Below, one piece after another: positions 24,280-34,547 of a stretch of DNA of 64,000 nt. Source of the DNA: Cryptomeria japonica (Eukaryota; Streptophyta; Pinopsida; Cupressales; Cupressaceae); NCBI RefSeq assembly GCF_030272615.1, contig NC_081409.1, forward strand, positions 619,055,255 through 619,119,254. Reading direction: 5' to 3'. The notes beneath the pieces are model-generated. The model was given only the letters and a program-made list of their open reading frames with translations. It ran no database searches and was not told where the DNA came from. Position 1 is the stretch's first letter, and the number at the start of each line of letters is the position of its first letter. The translations under genes were made by a program, and so were the position numbers.

Positions 24280-26272
24280 GTCTTTAACACTCCTGAGCAC
24301 AGGAAAAACAAGATCACCTCAATTATTGGCTGTAAAGTTGGAATTTTGCCTGACTCTTATTTAGGTCTCCCCCTCTGCCATGGTCCGGCCTCAGACTCCT
24401 TCTGGGTGAACCTTATTGATAAATTCTAGAATAAGTTGGCTGGGTGGAAAGGTGCTTTGTTAAGCCAAGCTAGTAAGCTTTAGCTACTCAAAGCTTCGCC
24501 TCAAAGTCTCCCAGTTTATGCTATGAATTTATTCAAAATCTGAGCCAAAATTGCTGATAAACTAGAAAGAATAGAAAAAAAATTTCTGGACTTGGACTGA
24601 ATCTAAGAATAGATTACATCTTGTGTCTTGGAATCAGGTTTGCCTTCCCAAATCCATAGAGGACAGGACATCCAGAATCTGAGAGATTTTAATAAAGCCC
24701 TGATGGCCAAGCAGATGTGGAGATGTCTTAAAGAGAATAATGAATGGATTGACATATTCAAACATAAATACCACATTCTGGATATCCAAAACACTCTAGA
24801 ATCTTATGATCTTCCCAATGTTGTTTTTGATTTATGGAGCAACTTATTTGGCTCCTCCAAAGCTATATTGCATGGTTGTAGATGGGTGCTGGGGAATGGT
24901 ACCAAAATCAGGTTTTGGGATGACAGATGGACTGGTGATGACCCCCTATCAGATTTTGTTTGGGCTTCTCCCTTCAAAGAATTATGTCTTAGAAAAATTG
25001 GCATCTAGGTGGTTGATTATTTTAGAGATGGAGCCTGGTTGGATCTCAATTATGTGGATAATGCTTTGATACCTATGCGACCTTGGTTGAATTGTATACA
25101 CATCCCCCACTCTCTTGTGGAGGATGAAGTGTTCTGGAATTTCTCCTCTTCTAGGAAGTTCAAGGTTTTCAATGCTTATAAGTTCATCTCCATAAGCTTC
25201 CCCCCCCCCCTTCTGGGTGGGTATCTGAAATAAGCACTTAATTTTGATTTCTGGTTGTTTATGTAGGGCTTATAAGATCTCTACCATTGACAATCTTTGC
25301 ATAAGAGGTCTTCCTCTTACTAATAGATGTTTTCTTTGCAAAGAGGTGAAGGAAAATGTTGGCCATCTGCTGGTCCACTGCTCTTTTGTCAAGGATATTT
25401 GAAATTTCTTCCTTAACATCTGGAACACTAATTGGATCTTCCTTGAATCAGTTCAAAGAATGTGGTTTGAATGAAAGTGTTCCTTTGACAATCAGGCTTT
25501 GGGAGTTCTCTGGAATTTTTCTCTTCCTCATATTGCTTGGGGTATTTGGAAAGAAAGAAACAATAGTCTTTAGAAATTTGGAAACTCCTGCGCTTGTTGT
25601 GGCTACTAAAATTTGTATTTCTACCAAGGAGAATTTTTTGCACTCCTACCCCAACAAAAAGAATGACCATCTCCTCCCTACTCTCTAGGAGGAATGGGAT
25701 ACTATTAATCGGTGGCAAATTGATTGGAATATTTCCATTCTAGTGCACAAAACCAAGCAGTGTAGACAAAATGTTCTTTGGCATCCCCTGCTATGGGATG
25801 GATCAAAATTAATGTGGATGGGGTGGCTAAAGGGAATCCTGGGCCAGTTGGGTGCGAGGGAGTGGCTAGGAATCATTCGTGTCTGCTAGTTTGTGTGGTG
25901 GCGCTCCCTCTGGGCACCCAGTCTAACCACTTTGCGGAGGCTAGCGCTGCCCACATTGGGCTATACATGGCTAAAAGAGAAGGCTTTAGAAATGTCTGGT
26001 TGGAGTCTGACTCACTAAACACTATCAATTGTTTGATTGGGCGCATAGATCCTAGCTAGATAATTGCTAATCTAATCAAGGATTGTCAGGATATAATAAA
26101 TGAGTTGGAAGAATTCAAAATTTCCCACGTATATCAGGAAGGCAACAAAGTGACGAATCTACTTGCCAATCTGGTGGTGGGCTACGTGGTGACTAAATGG
26201 TGGAGTAGTAGGGATTCATTTCCAAAAAACCTGTGCGATCTGGCTTGTGATGATTCTACCCACTTGCGTTAA
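24280..26272 (+). pseudogene. LINE A ORF2 C-terminus (zf-RVT, RNase H)
   Basis: The thumb/connection region begins FNTPEHRKNKI near 24282 and reads LPDSYLGLPLCHG near 24345-24385, then IQNLRDFNKALMAKQMW and GNGTKIRFWDDRW near 24670-24930. A zinc-binding RT-associated domain follows (CFLCKEVKENVGHLLVHCSF near 25330-25390). The RNase H lies at 25778-26272 with INVDGVAKGNPG, HFAEASAA and WLESDSLN. The last catalytic Asp of the RNase H appears replaced in NKVTNLLAN. Several frameshifts and stops break the frame. The RT active site itself is absent because the copy is 5'-truncated. Confidence 0.8.
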
Positions 26273-26383
26273 TCAATGACCTTTAATCATGATTTGATAG
26301 AGTTGGTGGGGAAATGGACCCTTTTTGTTTTCCCTATCCAAAGATTTAGAAACTTCCCTTGTGCCTGGATTTTCTGTCTTATT

Positions 26384-26490
26384 GTGTGGCCCATTTCCTA
26401 CTAATGTTTGGAGACTTTTCTAGTGTGTCCCATTTCCTACGATTGTTCATAGACTTCTCTGGTGTGGCCCATTTCTTGTTGTTCAGTGAC
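26384..26490. repeat. 39-bp minisatellite, about 2.7 copies
   Basis: Units start at 26384, 26423 and 26462, each GTGTGGCCCATTTCCTAC-like followed by TTxxxAGACTTxTCT. The array lies in the spacer between the RNase H stop and the extra ORF of LINE A. Confidence 0.8.
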
Positions 26491-26500
26491 TCGGAGCATA

Positions 26501-28035
26501 ATGGGTGGGGACAAGAATAGGCAAGAACAGACTACTTGTGAGAAATGGAAGAAAAATAAGGAAGTGTGGCAAGGAATCATTGATGGGGGAATTGTCCCCT
26601 TCTTGGATAGACTTCATGGACCTTGTCCTCTACTCACAGAGTCCTTTGTCAATGGGTGGAAGAAAGGGTTCTTGAGGGCTTATGGTGCCGAGTACGAGCT
26701 TGATGAGACTCTGGTGGCAATGGTCATTGGTCTGGCGATGAATGGCAGAAGGTTCTATAGAGATAGGAAAACTGGGAGGACTTGATGAATTTCTTTGACA
26801 AAGACAAGAAGTGCTCAAGAGTTAACAAGATGGCTGATGGTGGCTACAACAGGAATGATCTTATGGCTCTCTGGGTGGACATGGCTAAGTTCATCATGAG
26901 GTATATTACGCTTGATGGCAAATATGCCAGTATCTTTTCCACCCACTTTACCATTTTGAATCATTTTAGGCATGGTAAAATCATTTTTGTTCCTTTCTAT
27001 CTGGCCTTCTCCTTAAACAAAAGTCTTGAAAAACATATGGAGAATCCAAACAATCATGTTCTTCATGAAGGGCTTATTGTGCTCATCATGGAGTATGCTA
27101 AGACCCTTGAAGTTGTGCCCTATCTATTTGAGAAAGGCCAACATATTGATATTCAGGATGTCTCTGACTCGAAAATGGATTTGGAGGATAGTGGGGGTGC
27201 CATTCCTTTTGATGACCCTGATTATAAGCCTGTGGAAGAAGGGGAGATGATGGTCACCCCCGGGACATTTAGTAGTAAGAATCCTCCCAGATGGGTGGCC
27301 AACAAATATAAATCTACTAGCAAACTAATTTCTATGACCGAGCCCCTTTCTAAAAAGAAGAAGCTTGCGGCTAAGGACTATGGTCCGAAGAATTCGGATC
27401 AAGAAATTAAACTAGACATTCCAATCAACATCCCGAAGGAAAAGTTGGGGAACATGGCTAAAGAAGAGAACAGTGGGATATAGAGGACTAGTAATCTAAT
27501 GAACCTAGTGATGGAAGCTACCAGAAGCCAGGATAGATACTAGAGATGGGTGGAGAGAGAAATTGATACCCTCAAAGTGGGGATGAAGGAGATTATTGAT
27601 ATCTTTATTGCCTCCCCTGAGCCTAGCAAGTGTGAGGAAATCATGATTATGACCTAGAATCTCTCCCAGGACGTCGAGGTAATGAAATGCAACCACAAAT
27701 AAAGAATTGAAAAGGTGGAATGGTCTATGGCAGAGATAAAGAGAAACCTCAAGAACCTGGTCAACATAAACAAAGAAGCCATGAACAATAGTATAGAGGG
27801 GCTTGAAAAGATCAATTCCATGGTTGCGGAATATAGATCCTTTCACAGTGAACTTGAGAAAGATCTTGGAGGTGAAGACATGGTTGTTGGAGACAAAAAA
27901 ACCACTGGCCCTAGTTCCAAGATCAGAAGCAGGAGCAACAATAAGGGCACCTCCAGATTCATTATGGAGGAGCTGGAGGAAATAAACAAGATTTCCATCC
28001 AGAAAAACAAGGAGCTGGTGCTCTCTCTTAATTGA
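26501..28035 (+). pseudogene. LINE A extra ORF, unknown family
   Basis: I do not recognise this family. The frame starts at ATG 26501 (MGGDKNRQEQ). Near 26780 it shifts, and it then runs with a few stops (27481, 27541 and others) to TGA at 28033-28035, about 510 codons. The conserved core has DETLVAMVIGLAMNGRRFYRD (26704-26766), YITLDGKY (26902-26925) and LNHFRHGKI then VPFYLAFSLN (26956-27018). An acidic stretch follows, then a basic SKKKKLAAK that could be a nuclear localisation signal (27349-27375). The end is Glu/Lys-rich and likely coiled coil. It matches the ORF at 39824-41526 in order and wording. Both sit behind an RNase H and ahead of the same 3' tail, so they belong to the LINE. The role may be RNA binding, chromatin targeting or particle function; this is unknown. 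Confidence 0.65.
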
Positions 28036-28040
28036 GTGCT

Positions 28041-28064
28041 TTTGTTTTGTTTTGTTTTGTTGTC
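28041..28064. repeat. (TTTTG)n in LINE A 3' region
   Basis: A pentanucleotide microsatellite of four to five TTTTG units lies just after the stop of the extra ORF. Confidence 0.8.
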
Positions 28065-28735
28065 TGTGCTTCTTTTTCTTTTGTGACTGTTCTGGGGTTC
28101 TCCCTTGTTTTGCCATTGGTTTATGTCTTTTTGGCTGATGGCTAGCCTTTGTAAAACTTTTGGTTTCGGGCCCATGTAAAACTCGTTTATCTTTATCAAA
28201 AACATTAGTAGCAGTTCATAGTTTGAATTGCTTTAGTCAAAGAATCACAACATGACAAAATATAAATAAATGATTTAAAAAATAGTCTCACTCATGATTT
28301 TAACTAGATTACCTATAGTAAATATCATGTTCTTATGATCAACACAGAAATAACATGCTTATCAATAACTGAAATAAAAAGAAAAATGCAATAAACAATA
28401 ACAGAAGCAAACACACTAACTATACAGGAAAATGCTTAATGTATCACTAGAGATCCCAAGAAGTGGGCCCTATTTGATAGAACAAGAGTGCCCATAGCTT
28501 GTATTATGCTACTTATTAGTACTTGTCGTTAGGCTAGAACTATTTCAATTGGTTGCACCCATTTTTCATTAACTCTTTATTAATGAACTGCTTTACAAAA
28601 ATTATTTTTCTTCAATCTAATTGACTCTAATAATTTCCATCTTATTACCCATTTCAAGAATCCACTTTAATAAATCTAAACTATTTTTTTATTTGATATA
28701 TGTTATACCATGACAAAAAAATTTGCATTATAGTT

Positions 28736-29235
28736 CAATTAGGGTTAGATTTATAGTTTAATGTTAGAGTTTAATTAGGAGTAGGGTTCAATTAGGGTTA
28801 GGAATATGATTCAATTAGTGTTTAATTAAAGTTATAAAATAAATTTTTGAGTTAGAGTTAAATTATGGTTATGGTTCAAACATTGTTAGGGTAAGGATTT
28901 AATTAGGGTAAATCTTAGGTATAAAGTTAAATTGGAGTTGTGGTTAACGAACAATTAGGCTTATAGGTAAAACTTTTGATTTAGTGTTAGGGTTAAATTA
29001 TGGTTAGGATTCAAAGAGGTTTGAAAAACAATTTAATTAAGATTAGAGTTATAATTGGAATTAGAGATAGGACTTTTATTAGAGTTAAGATTAGTGTTCA
29101 ATTTAGGTTAGGGATTATTATGCATAAAATTTTGGATTCAATTAAATTTATAATTAACATTCAACTAGTATTATAGTTAGGGTTCAAATAAGATTACAAC
29201 ATAATTAGAATTAGGATTCAATTAAAGTTAGCCAA
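28736..29235 (+). repeat. Degenerate GGGTTAGGGTTCAATTA array
   Basis: About 500 bp are made of imperfect units such as CAATTAGGGTTAGG, TTTAATTAGGAGTAGGGTT and GTTAGGGTTAAATTATGG. The units combine a telomere-like TTAGGGTT with an AATTA linker. The plant telomere repeat is TTTAGGG, so this is at most a drifted interstitial telomere-like satellite. Confidence 0.65.
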
Positions 29236-30129
29236 CAAACTATAGTATAATGGTTCACATAAAACCTTGACTCCTGGCCATAGATTAAAAATAATCTTTT
29301 ATAATAAAAGACCCAATTAAGAAATGGAATATTTTAGGTTTTATTCTCCACACAACTAGCAAGCATATCCTTTATCAGAGATACTTCTCGTTAATTAGTT
29401 CATGTGAGAGATGATCGGGACCAAGCAATGGAGAGCAACATTATTTGTTACAACAACAACTATTTGTAACATGTACCTTTTAGGATATGATTTATTATCG
29501 ACATAATAAAATTGTATAAATATAAAATGATAAACTTTAGAGTGATGAATAAAATCTAATTATTTTATTTTGTTTTATTAAATATCACTTGATTGAATGT
29601 TCCTTATTTGTATTTAATGATATATAATAGAAATAATAAAATGGTTAAAATATGATATGGAATTGCAATTTTAGAATGGGTATTAAGATACATGAAAAGG
29701 GTTACAATATGACATAATAGGAAACACGAATGGTTGTCAATAGTTTTGGTAAATTATTTATAATTAATTTTTATAAGTGCTTGGGATAAATGTGTTTCTA
29801 AAAGGAAGTATCCCTGATGGAATATGTATCCCCAGCAAATGAGGAAAAATGGTGTATTTGTTTTTACAAGCGAACCAACTGCCCTACTTTTCTCCATCTC
29901 TGCCTCCGATAAATAGGGCAAATATTTCAAAGCCAAGAACATAAAACCTCATGACCATTATTTTCCACTGCTACTGGGGTCAAGCGACTTAACCTAAGAT
30001 TCTGCTCAGATTGTGTGATGTAGCCAATAATACTAATTAGAAGAAAGTTATACGATTCAAGTTTCAAACAACCAAACATACCTAGTTGTCTACGCTATGT
30101 CAGATACGGATTTTCTGTAACCCTTGCAG

Positions 30130-30189
30130 ATTGAAAAAGAATGGCTCATGCCCTTTGCAGAACGTGCTACAGTTAACTGGCATCGAGAT
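30130..30189 (+). other. Possible orphan 60-nt exon
   Basis: A 60-nt open segment translating IEKEWLMPFAERATVNWHRD is preceded by a good acceptor (TTTTCTGTAACCCTTGCAG) and followed by a strong donor (GTGAGT). It has codon-like content unlike its AT-rich surroundings. No neighbouring exon was found. It could be a captured or relic exon, or chance. Confidence 0.3.
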
Positions 30190-30325
30190 GTGAGTCCCAA
30201 TAACATTTGATATGATTACCCTAAGTTTTGCACTTCTCAAAACAACCCATGTTGTGTACATGACCCCAAGTAAGGTTTTGATTAAAAATGGAGCATAGAT
30301 TCAAATCCATATGATGATTCTACTA

Positions 30326-31130
30326 CATGAACAAAGCGCAGCTGTCATTTCTTAGCCAGTTCTCAGAGGCCATGGCTAAGATAAATTGTAGTATAGTTTA
30401 GGTGAGGTTAAAAAATGTCGGTTGTTGTAATGGGTGATTTGCTGGCTCGAGGGACATGGTCCACAGTACTGGATAATGCTCAGTTCAGTAGAGAGCAGGT
30501 CCCCGCAATGCACAAACTCAAACATCCTTTAGTTTCCTTCACCCAATGAAGACCTGGGGCCCGCCTCATTTCAGGTTACTTATGCTTTCTTTCTGTCAGA
30601 CAATTGTTTTTTGAATTTTAGTTGTTAGGGTTGTCAGGTGAAATTATTCAATGTTAATAGATTTCTGTAACCCATGAGACTGTATATGTCCTGTTTTTAG
30701 ATTTGATTGTGTAACTATTTTTGCATCAAATCTGCATTCAGTGATCTATCATCAGAAAGAGACAGAGATGTCCTTATTCTTCTTATGATCTTTATCTCTT
30801 CTTGATGCTGGATCACACTAACGTTGATGCAAAAGGTGGTCAGACAATCAAATCCAGAAGCAGCACATTTACAGGAAAATTATTGCAATGTATTCTATGA
30901 ACATTAATTCAATATGTATGTTGAACTAAATAGTTGATAAAATTCTTGGTTTTTAAAAAATATTTCTTTTACAATTTATGTTTATGATTTTAAAAATTTA
31001 TGTAGAGAAGTTAGGATTCTAGTGTTGTGACATGGTATAGAAATAATAAAAATGTTATTTGAAACATAAAAATAAAAGACAGTGGCACATAAAGGTTAAT
31101 ATACAATACAATTGTAGTCATGTTACCAGA
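30326..31130. repeat. Local duplication, copy 1
   Basis: From GCAGCTGTCATTTCTTAGCC to TTGTAGTCATGTTACCAG this segment matches 31740-32320 closely (for example ATGTCGGTTGTTGTAATGGG in both). It carries an extra stretch of about 200 bp near 30650-30880 that copy 2 lacks. No coding function is evident. Confidence 0.7.
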
Positions 31131-31739
31131 ACAAACAACAATATAAAGAGGCTAAACAATAGCATAACTAGAATTAGTGATTATCATGTTCTTGACCCAA
31201 GCATGAGATTGAGAAATATGTTTTGGAAGATGTTGCTTCATTCTTGGAATAATAATTATAACAAACTTCATTATCCACATCCATTGAAATAGGAGAATAA
31301 TTGCCCTCTTTGATACCTCAATTAAGTCTTGCACAAGAGGATAGAAATGTTTAACTAATGGTGCCAACCACTGAGAAAGTACCGCACAAATTGGAGGAGA
31401 CACACCAACGTCACCCATAGGAGAAAATGGATAATTTGAATGAGGAGCAATATCCCCAACATATGGATTTCAAGGAGTATAAAATCACCACTAGTTGGAG
31501 ACTAAGAAGCCCCTAATATAAGAACATTGACCACATCCACAATAGGGTGTTACTATACTGCAATTTTCCACTAGGAGACAGATCCTAATATCTTTGATCA
31601 TAGGCAATCCATAAATAAACATGTTAAATATCCTTTATTAGGAGAGGCATACAAAAATGTAGCTCTACAGAATATGAGCATAGATGGTATGAGAGAACAA
31701 AGTAGCAACATGATCCACCATAATATAATTATTCTAGTA
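31131..31739. other. Non-coding stretch between duplicate copies
   Basis: No gene was seen. The last 70 bp (GAATATGAGCATAGATGG onward, 31668-31736) recur in degenerate form at 41784-41845, on the other side of LINE B. Confidence 0.4.
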
Positions 31740-32515
31740 GATAAACAAAGCCCAGCTGTCATGTCTTAGCCAGTGCTCAGAGGTCATGGCTAAGATAAAT
31801 TGTAGTATAGTTTAGTAAAGGTTAAAAAATGTCGGTTGTTGTAATGGGCGATTTACTGGCTCGAGGGACATCGTGCACGTATCCCTCACAGTACTGGATA
31901 ATGCTCACTTCATTAAAGAACAGGCACAAGCTCAAAGATTCTTTGTCGCCTTTGCCCAATGAACACCTGGGTACCGCCTCATTGCAGGCTATTTATTCTT
32001 TCTTTCTGTCAGACAAGTGCTCTTTGAATTTTAGTTGCCTTCAATATTTATTCAGGGTTGTCGGGCAGATTACTGCAATGTATTCTATGGACATTAATTC
32101 AATATATATTTTGAACTAAGTAGTTTAAAAAGTTCTTGTTTTTTTCAAAAAAAATTCTTTTAAATTTTATGTTTATGATTTTGAATATTTCAGTAGAGAA
32201 ATTAGAATTCTAGTGTTGTGACATGGTATATAAATAATCAAAATGGTATTGAAGTATAAGAATAAGAGATAATGACACATAAAGATCAAATACAATATAA
32301 TTGTAATCATGTTATCAAAATAAAATAGAAATTAACTTTTTTAGAGACTGATTCCAACATATTACATTCAATGCTAAATGCAACCAAATTGCACTAGGTG
32401 GAAGATTGCAAGACCTTTTGAGCATAGACAATCCGATGTTAAATGTTTCGTTGTAAAGTGTTGTCTACACAAAAAAATTAATTCCTTTATAAGAAATTCT
32501 AACTTCAAGAGATAT
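31740..32515. repeat. Local duplication, copy 2, plus flank
   Basis: 31740-32320 is the second copy of 30326-31130. An ORF of 96 codons from 31829 (MSVVVMGDLLARG) is not conserved in frame in copy 1, so I treat it as non-coding. The following 32330-32515 resembles 41995-42190, beyond LINE B. Confidence 0.65.
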
Positions 32516-32535
32516 AAACAATTTACACAATAAAT
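32516..32535. repeat. Target-site duplication of LINE B, left
   Basis: AAACAATTTACACAATAAAT is repeated exactly at 41728-41747. The 20-bp match brackets one LINE insertion and shows that everything between, apart from the nested copia element, was inserted as one unit. Confidence 0.9.
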
Positions 32536-32925
32536 GGGGCAGCCAAGGGAAACCCAGGGTCAGTTGGGTGTGGGGGAGTGATAACAAATGAGGCTGGCTA
32601 TTGTATTGTGGCAGTGGCACTCCCCATGGGATCACAGACTAACCACTTAACCAAGGCCATGGCTACTTACCAAACCCTTGCCCTTATTAAATCGTTGGGA
32701 TTTAGTAAAGTTTGGCTCGAGGGAGATTCTAACAACATTGTTCAATGCCTAAAGGGTCTATCCTCCCCATCATGGACCATAAAAAATATCATATCTCAAG
32801 TTAAGGAGATAATTAAGTCTTTTGAGCAGTGTGTTGTATCTCACAATTATAGAGAAACAAACATTATGGCTGATTGGGCGGCCAACATGGTTGTCCATGC
32901 TGATCACATGATGAGACGGGGAGGT
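32536..32925 (+). pseudogene. LINE B RNase H domain (5' part)
   Basis: The frame reads NEAGYCIVAVALPMGSQTNH, then VWLEGDSNNIVQCL (catalytic Asp) and NIMADWAANMV (last Asp). The first catalytic Asp is missing because the LINE is truncated at AAKGNPG. The frame is interrupted at 32925 by the copia insertion. It resumes at 39552 as ELDLPH and stops at 39570-39572. Confidence 0.8.
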
Positions 32926-34214
32926 TGTTAGGATAACCGGTGAACAACTGAGAGGGGCGAGGGGGGGTAAATCAAATGTTAACAAATTATAACTTTTAAT
33001 CCACAATACAACCTTAGACAAATCAAGTATCGGTAAAAACCAGATAGATGCTGATAGAAACAGATACCGGTAAACAATACAACTTAATAATTAACCAGAT
33101 AATCAATGCAAACCAACCATACCACATAACACCATGATTTGTACGTGGAAAAGCCGGAAAAGGAAAAACCATGATGGGAAGCCTACCCACAGTCAGATGA
33201 TACTTCTGCAGAAAGTATGTGTTGCAATGAGGGGCCTGCACTTGCAAGAAGGCACATTGCCTAGAGCATACTACTCATTACAAAAGAGTCTCACTGACTA
33301 CAGAGAGGCTAAAACCTTCTCAAGATAAATGGACAACAATCCAATAAAGTGAATTGCTAGAAATAGCATCTACCATGCCTGATTACAGTCCCGGTTAAGC
33401 TCAATGTTGGAGGACTAAATCCTCTTATGAATCCAGTTCGATTACCAATGATTGATCAAATCCTCTGCCTGAATGATATTACAATATTTGCACATTACAT
33501 TCCTTGACCATGACCTTTCCAATAACCATGATACTTTACAAAGAGTTTCTATCTCTTATTTATACAAACCCTAAGGCCTAAACCAGTTAGGTCGGCCACC
33601 TAAAGATATTACAATAATATCATTACATAATTCCATTTACAATGATATGCCATGTCGTCTTAAGACCAAAACAATAATAACAAATCTATAAATCATCTCA
33701 AATCATCCAGGTAACATGTATAGTGCATGCTAGCAAGATACTTGTCCATAACCTAGATATGTACTGGACCTATTCTAGGTCCACCATGCCAAAGCAATGT
33801 CTTCAAGCATTTGAAGCATGGTCAACAAACATCTTCAGCATCCTGAAATCCTTGAAGAAGCTGTGCACCAACACCAATTGTCCATCTTGTCAGGATTCCT
33901 TAATGAAAGCTCTGCTGGTAAAGCCTTAAACCAATGTCGGTAAGGGTTTACCAGAGTGTATGATAACATCCAATTACCAAGCCAATACCAACTGACCAAA
34001 ACATGCCCATGGAGCATATAACTCATGAAATCCAATATACTTCACTGATCGAAACATGCCAAAAGAGTCAACAAATAATCTCTGCTGTTGGTAATGCTAG
34101 ATTTGCTACCAGTAACCAAAAATTATCTGCCAGTAACCATCCAAATCAGCTAGTGTGGATATCAATGACAAAACATCAATGCAATACATAATCAATTCAC
34201 TGATAATGCCAACA
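32926..34214 (-). repeat. 3' LTR of copia 1
   Basis: The minus-strand reading starts TGTTGGCATTATCAGTG and ends CCGGTTATCCTAACA, 1289 bp. It is the partner of 38267-39546 and related to the LTR at 46679-47968. Confidence 0.9.
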
Positions 34215-34226
34215 ATCTCCCCTTTT
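34215..34226 (-). other. Polypurine tract of copia 1
   Basis: On the minus strand AAAAGGGGAGAT directly precedes the 3' LTR start TGTTGG and would prime plus-strand DNA synthesis. Three similar blocks lie upstream on the minus strand, around 34320, 34380 and 34461. Confidence 0.8.
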
Positions 34227-34547
34227 GGCATTGATGGCAACACTAGATGTGAAAAACATCTAAGTACCAAGAGATGCCAAAGAAGTCTCCCCATGTGGAA
34301 GATAACCAACAATCAATAGCTCTCCCCCTGTGAGTGATATCTCTATTAGGTTCGGAATGATTTTTCACATTACTATCACTCCCCCTTTGACATCAATGCA
34401 AGAAACTTGACAAAAATATCAAAGCAATGATATAAACCCCTGAATCTCAAAGTTGACTACTCCCCCTGAGTAGTAGCACCACTCATCAGTGCTGAAATGA
34501 ATAATGTTTATGATAATACATGCCAGACTGATGACAAACTTCATCAA

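Larger units (their letters stand above)
24279..28205 (+). mobile_element. LINE A, 5'-truncated, with extra 3' ORF
   Basis: The element contains the C-terminal half of LINE ORF2 (24280-26272), a 228-nt spacer, a second decayed ORF (26501-28035) and a 3' tail reading GTTTCGGGCCCATGTAAAAC then CTTTATCAAAAA. The order and the 3' tail match LINE B (32536-41727). A weak 10-bp direct repeat, TAGTAACAGT at 24269-24278 against TAGTAGCAGT at 28206-28215, may be the target-site duplication, so both ends are tentative. Confidence 0.7.
28206..30325. other. Non-coding stretch with TTAGGG-like repeats
   Basis: No supported gene was found. The stretch includes a degenerate TTAGGGTT-rich block (28736-29235, listed separately) and AT-rich DNA. 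A possible orphan exon at 30130-30189 is listed separately. A short minus-strand ORF at 29942-29754 has no recognisable domain. Confidence 0.4.

Noticed and set aside
27505-28116. 203-codon minus-strand ORF
   Set aside because: It is the antisense shadow of the LINE A extra ORF and shows no domain of its own.
28736-29235. True telomere array
   Set aside because: Units are highly degenerate and interrupted by AATTA linkers; at best it is an old interstitial telomere-like repeat.
31829-32119. 96-codon ORF starting MSVVVMGDLLARG
   Set aside because: The duplicate at 30326-31130 keeps the DNA but not the frame, so there is no sign of coding constraint.
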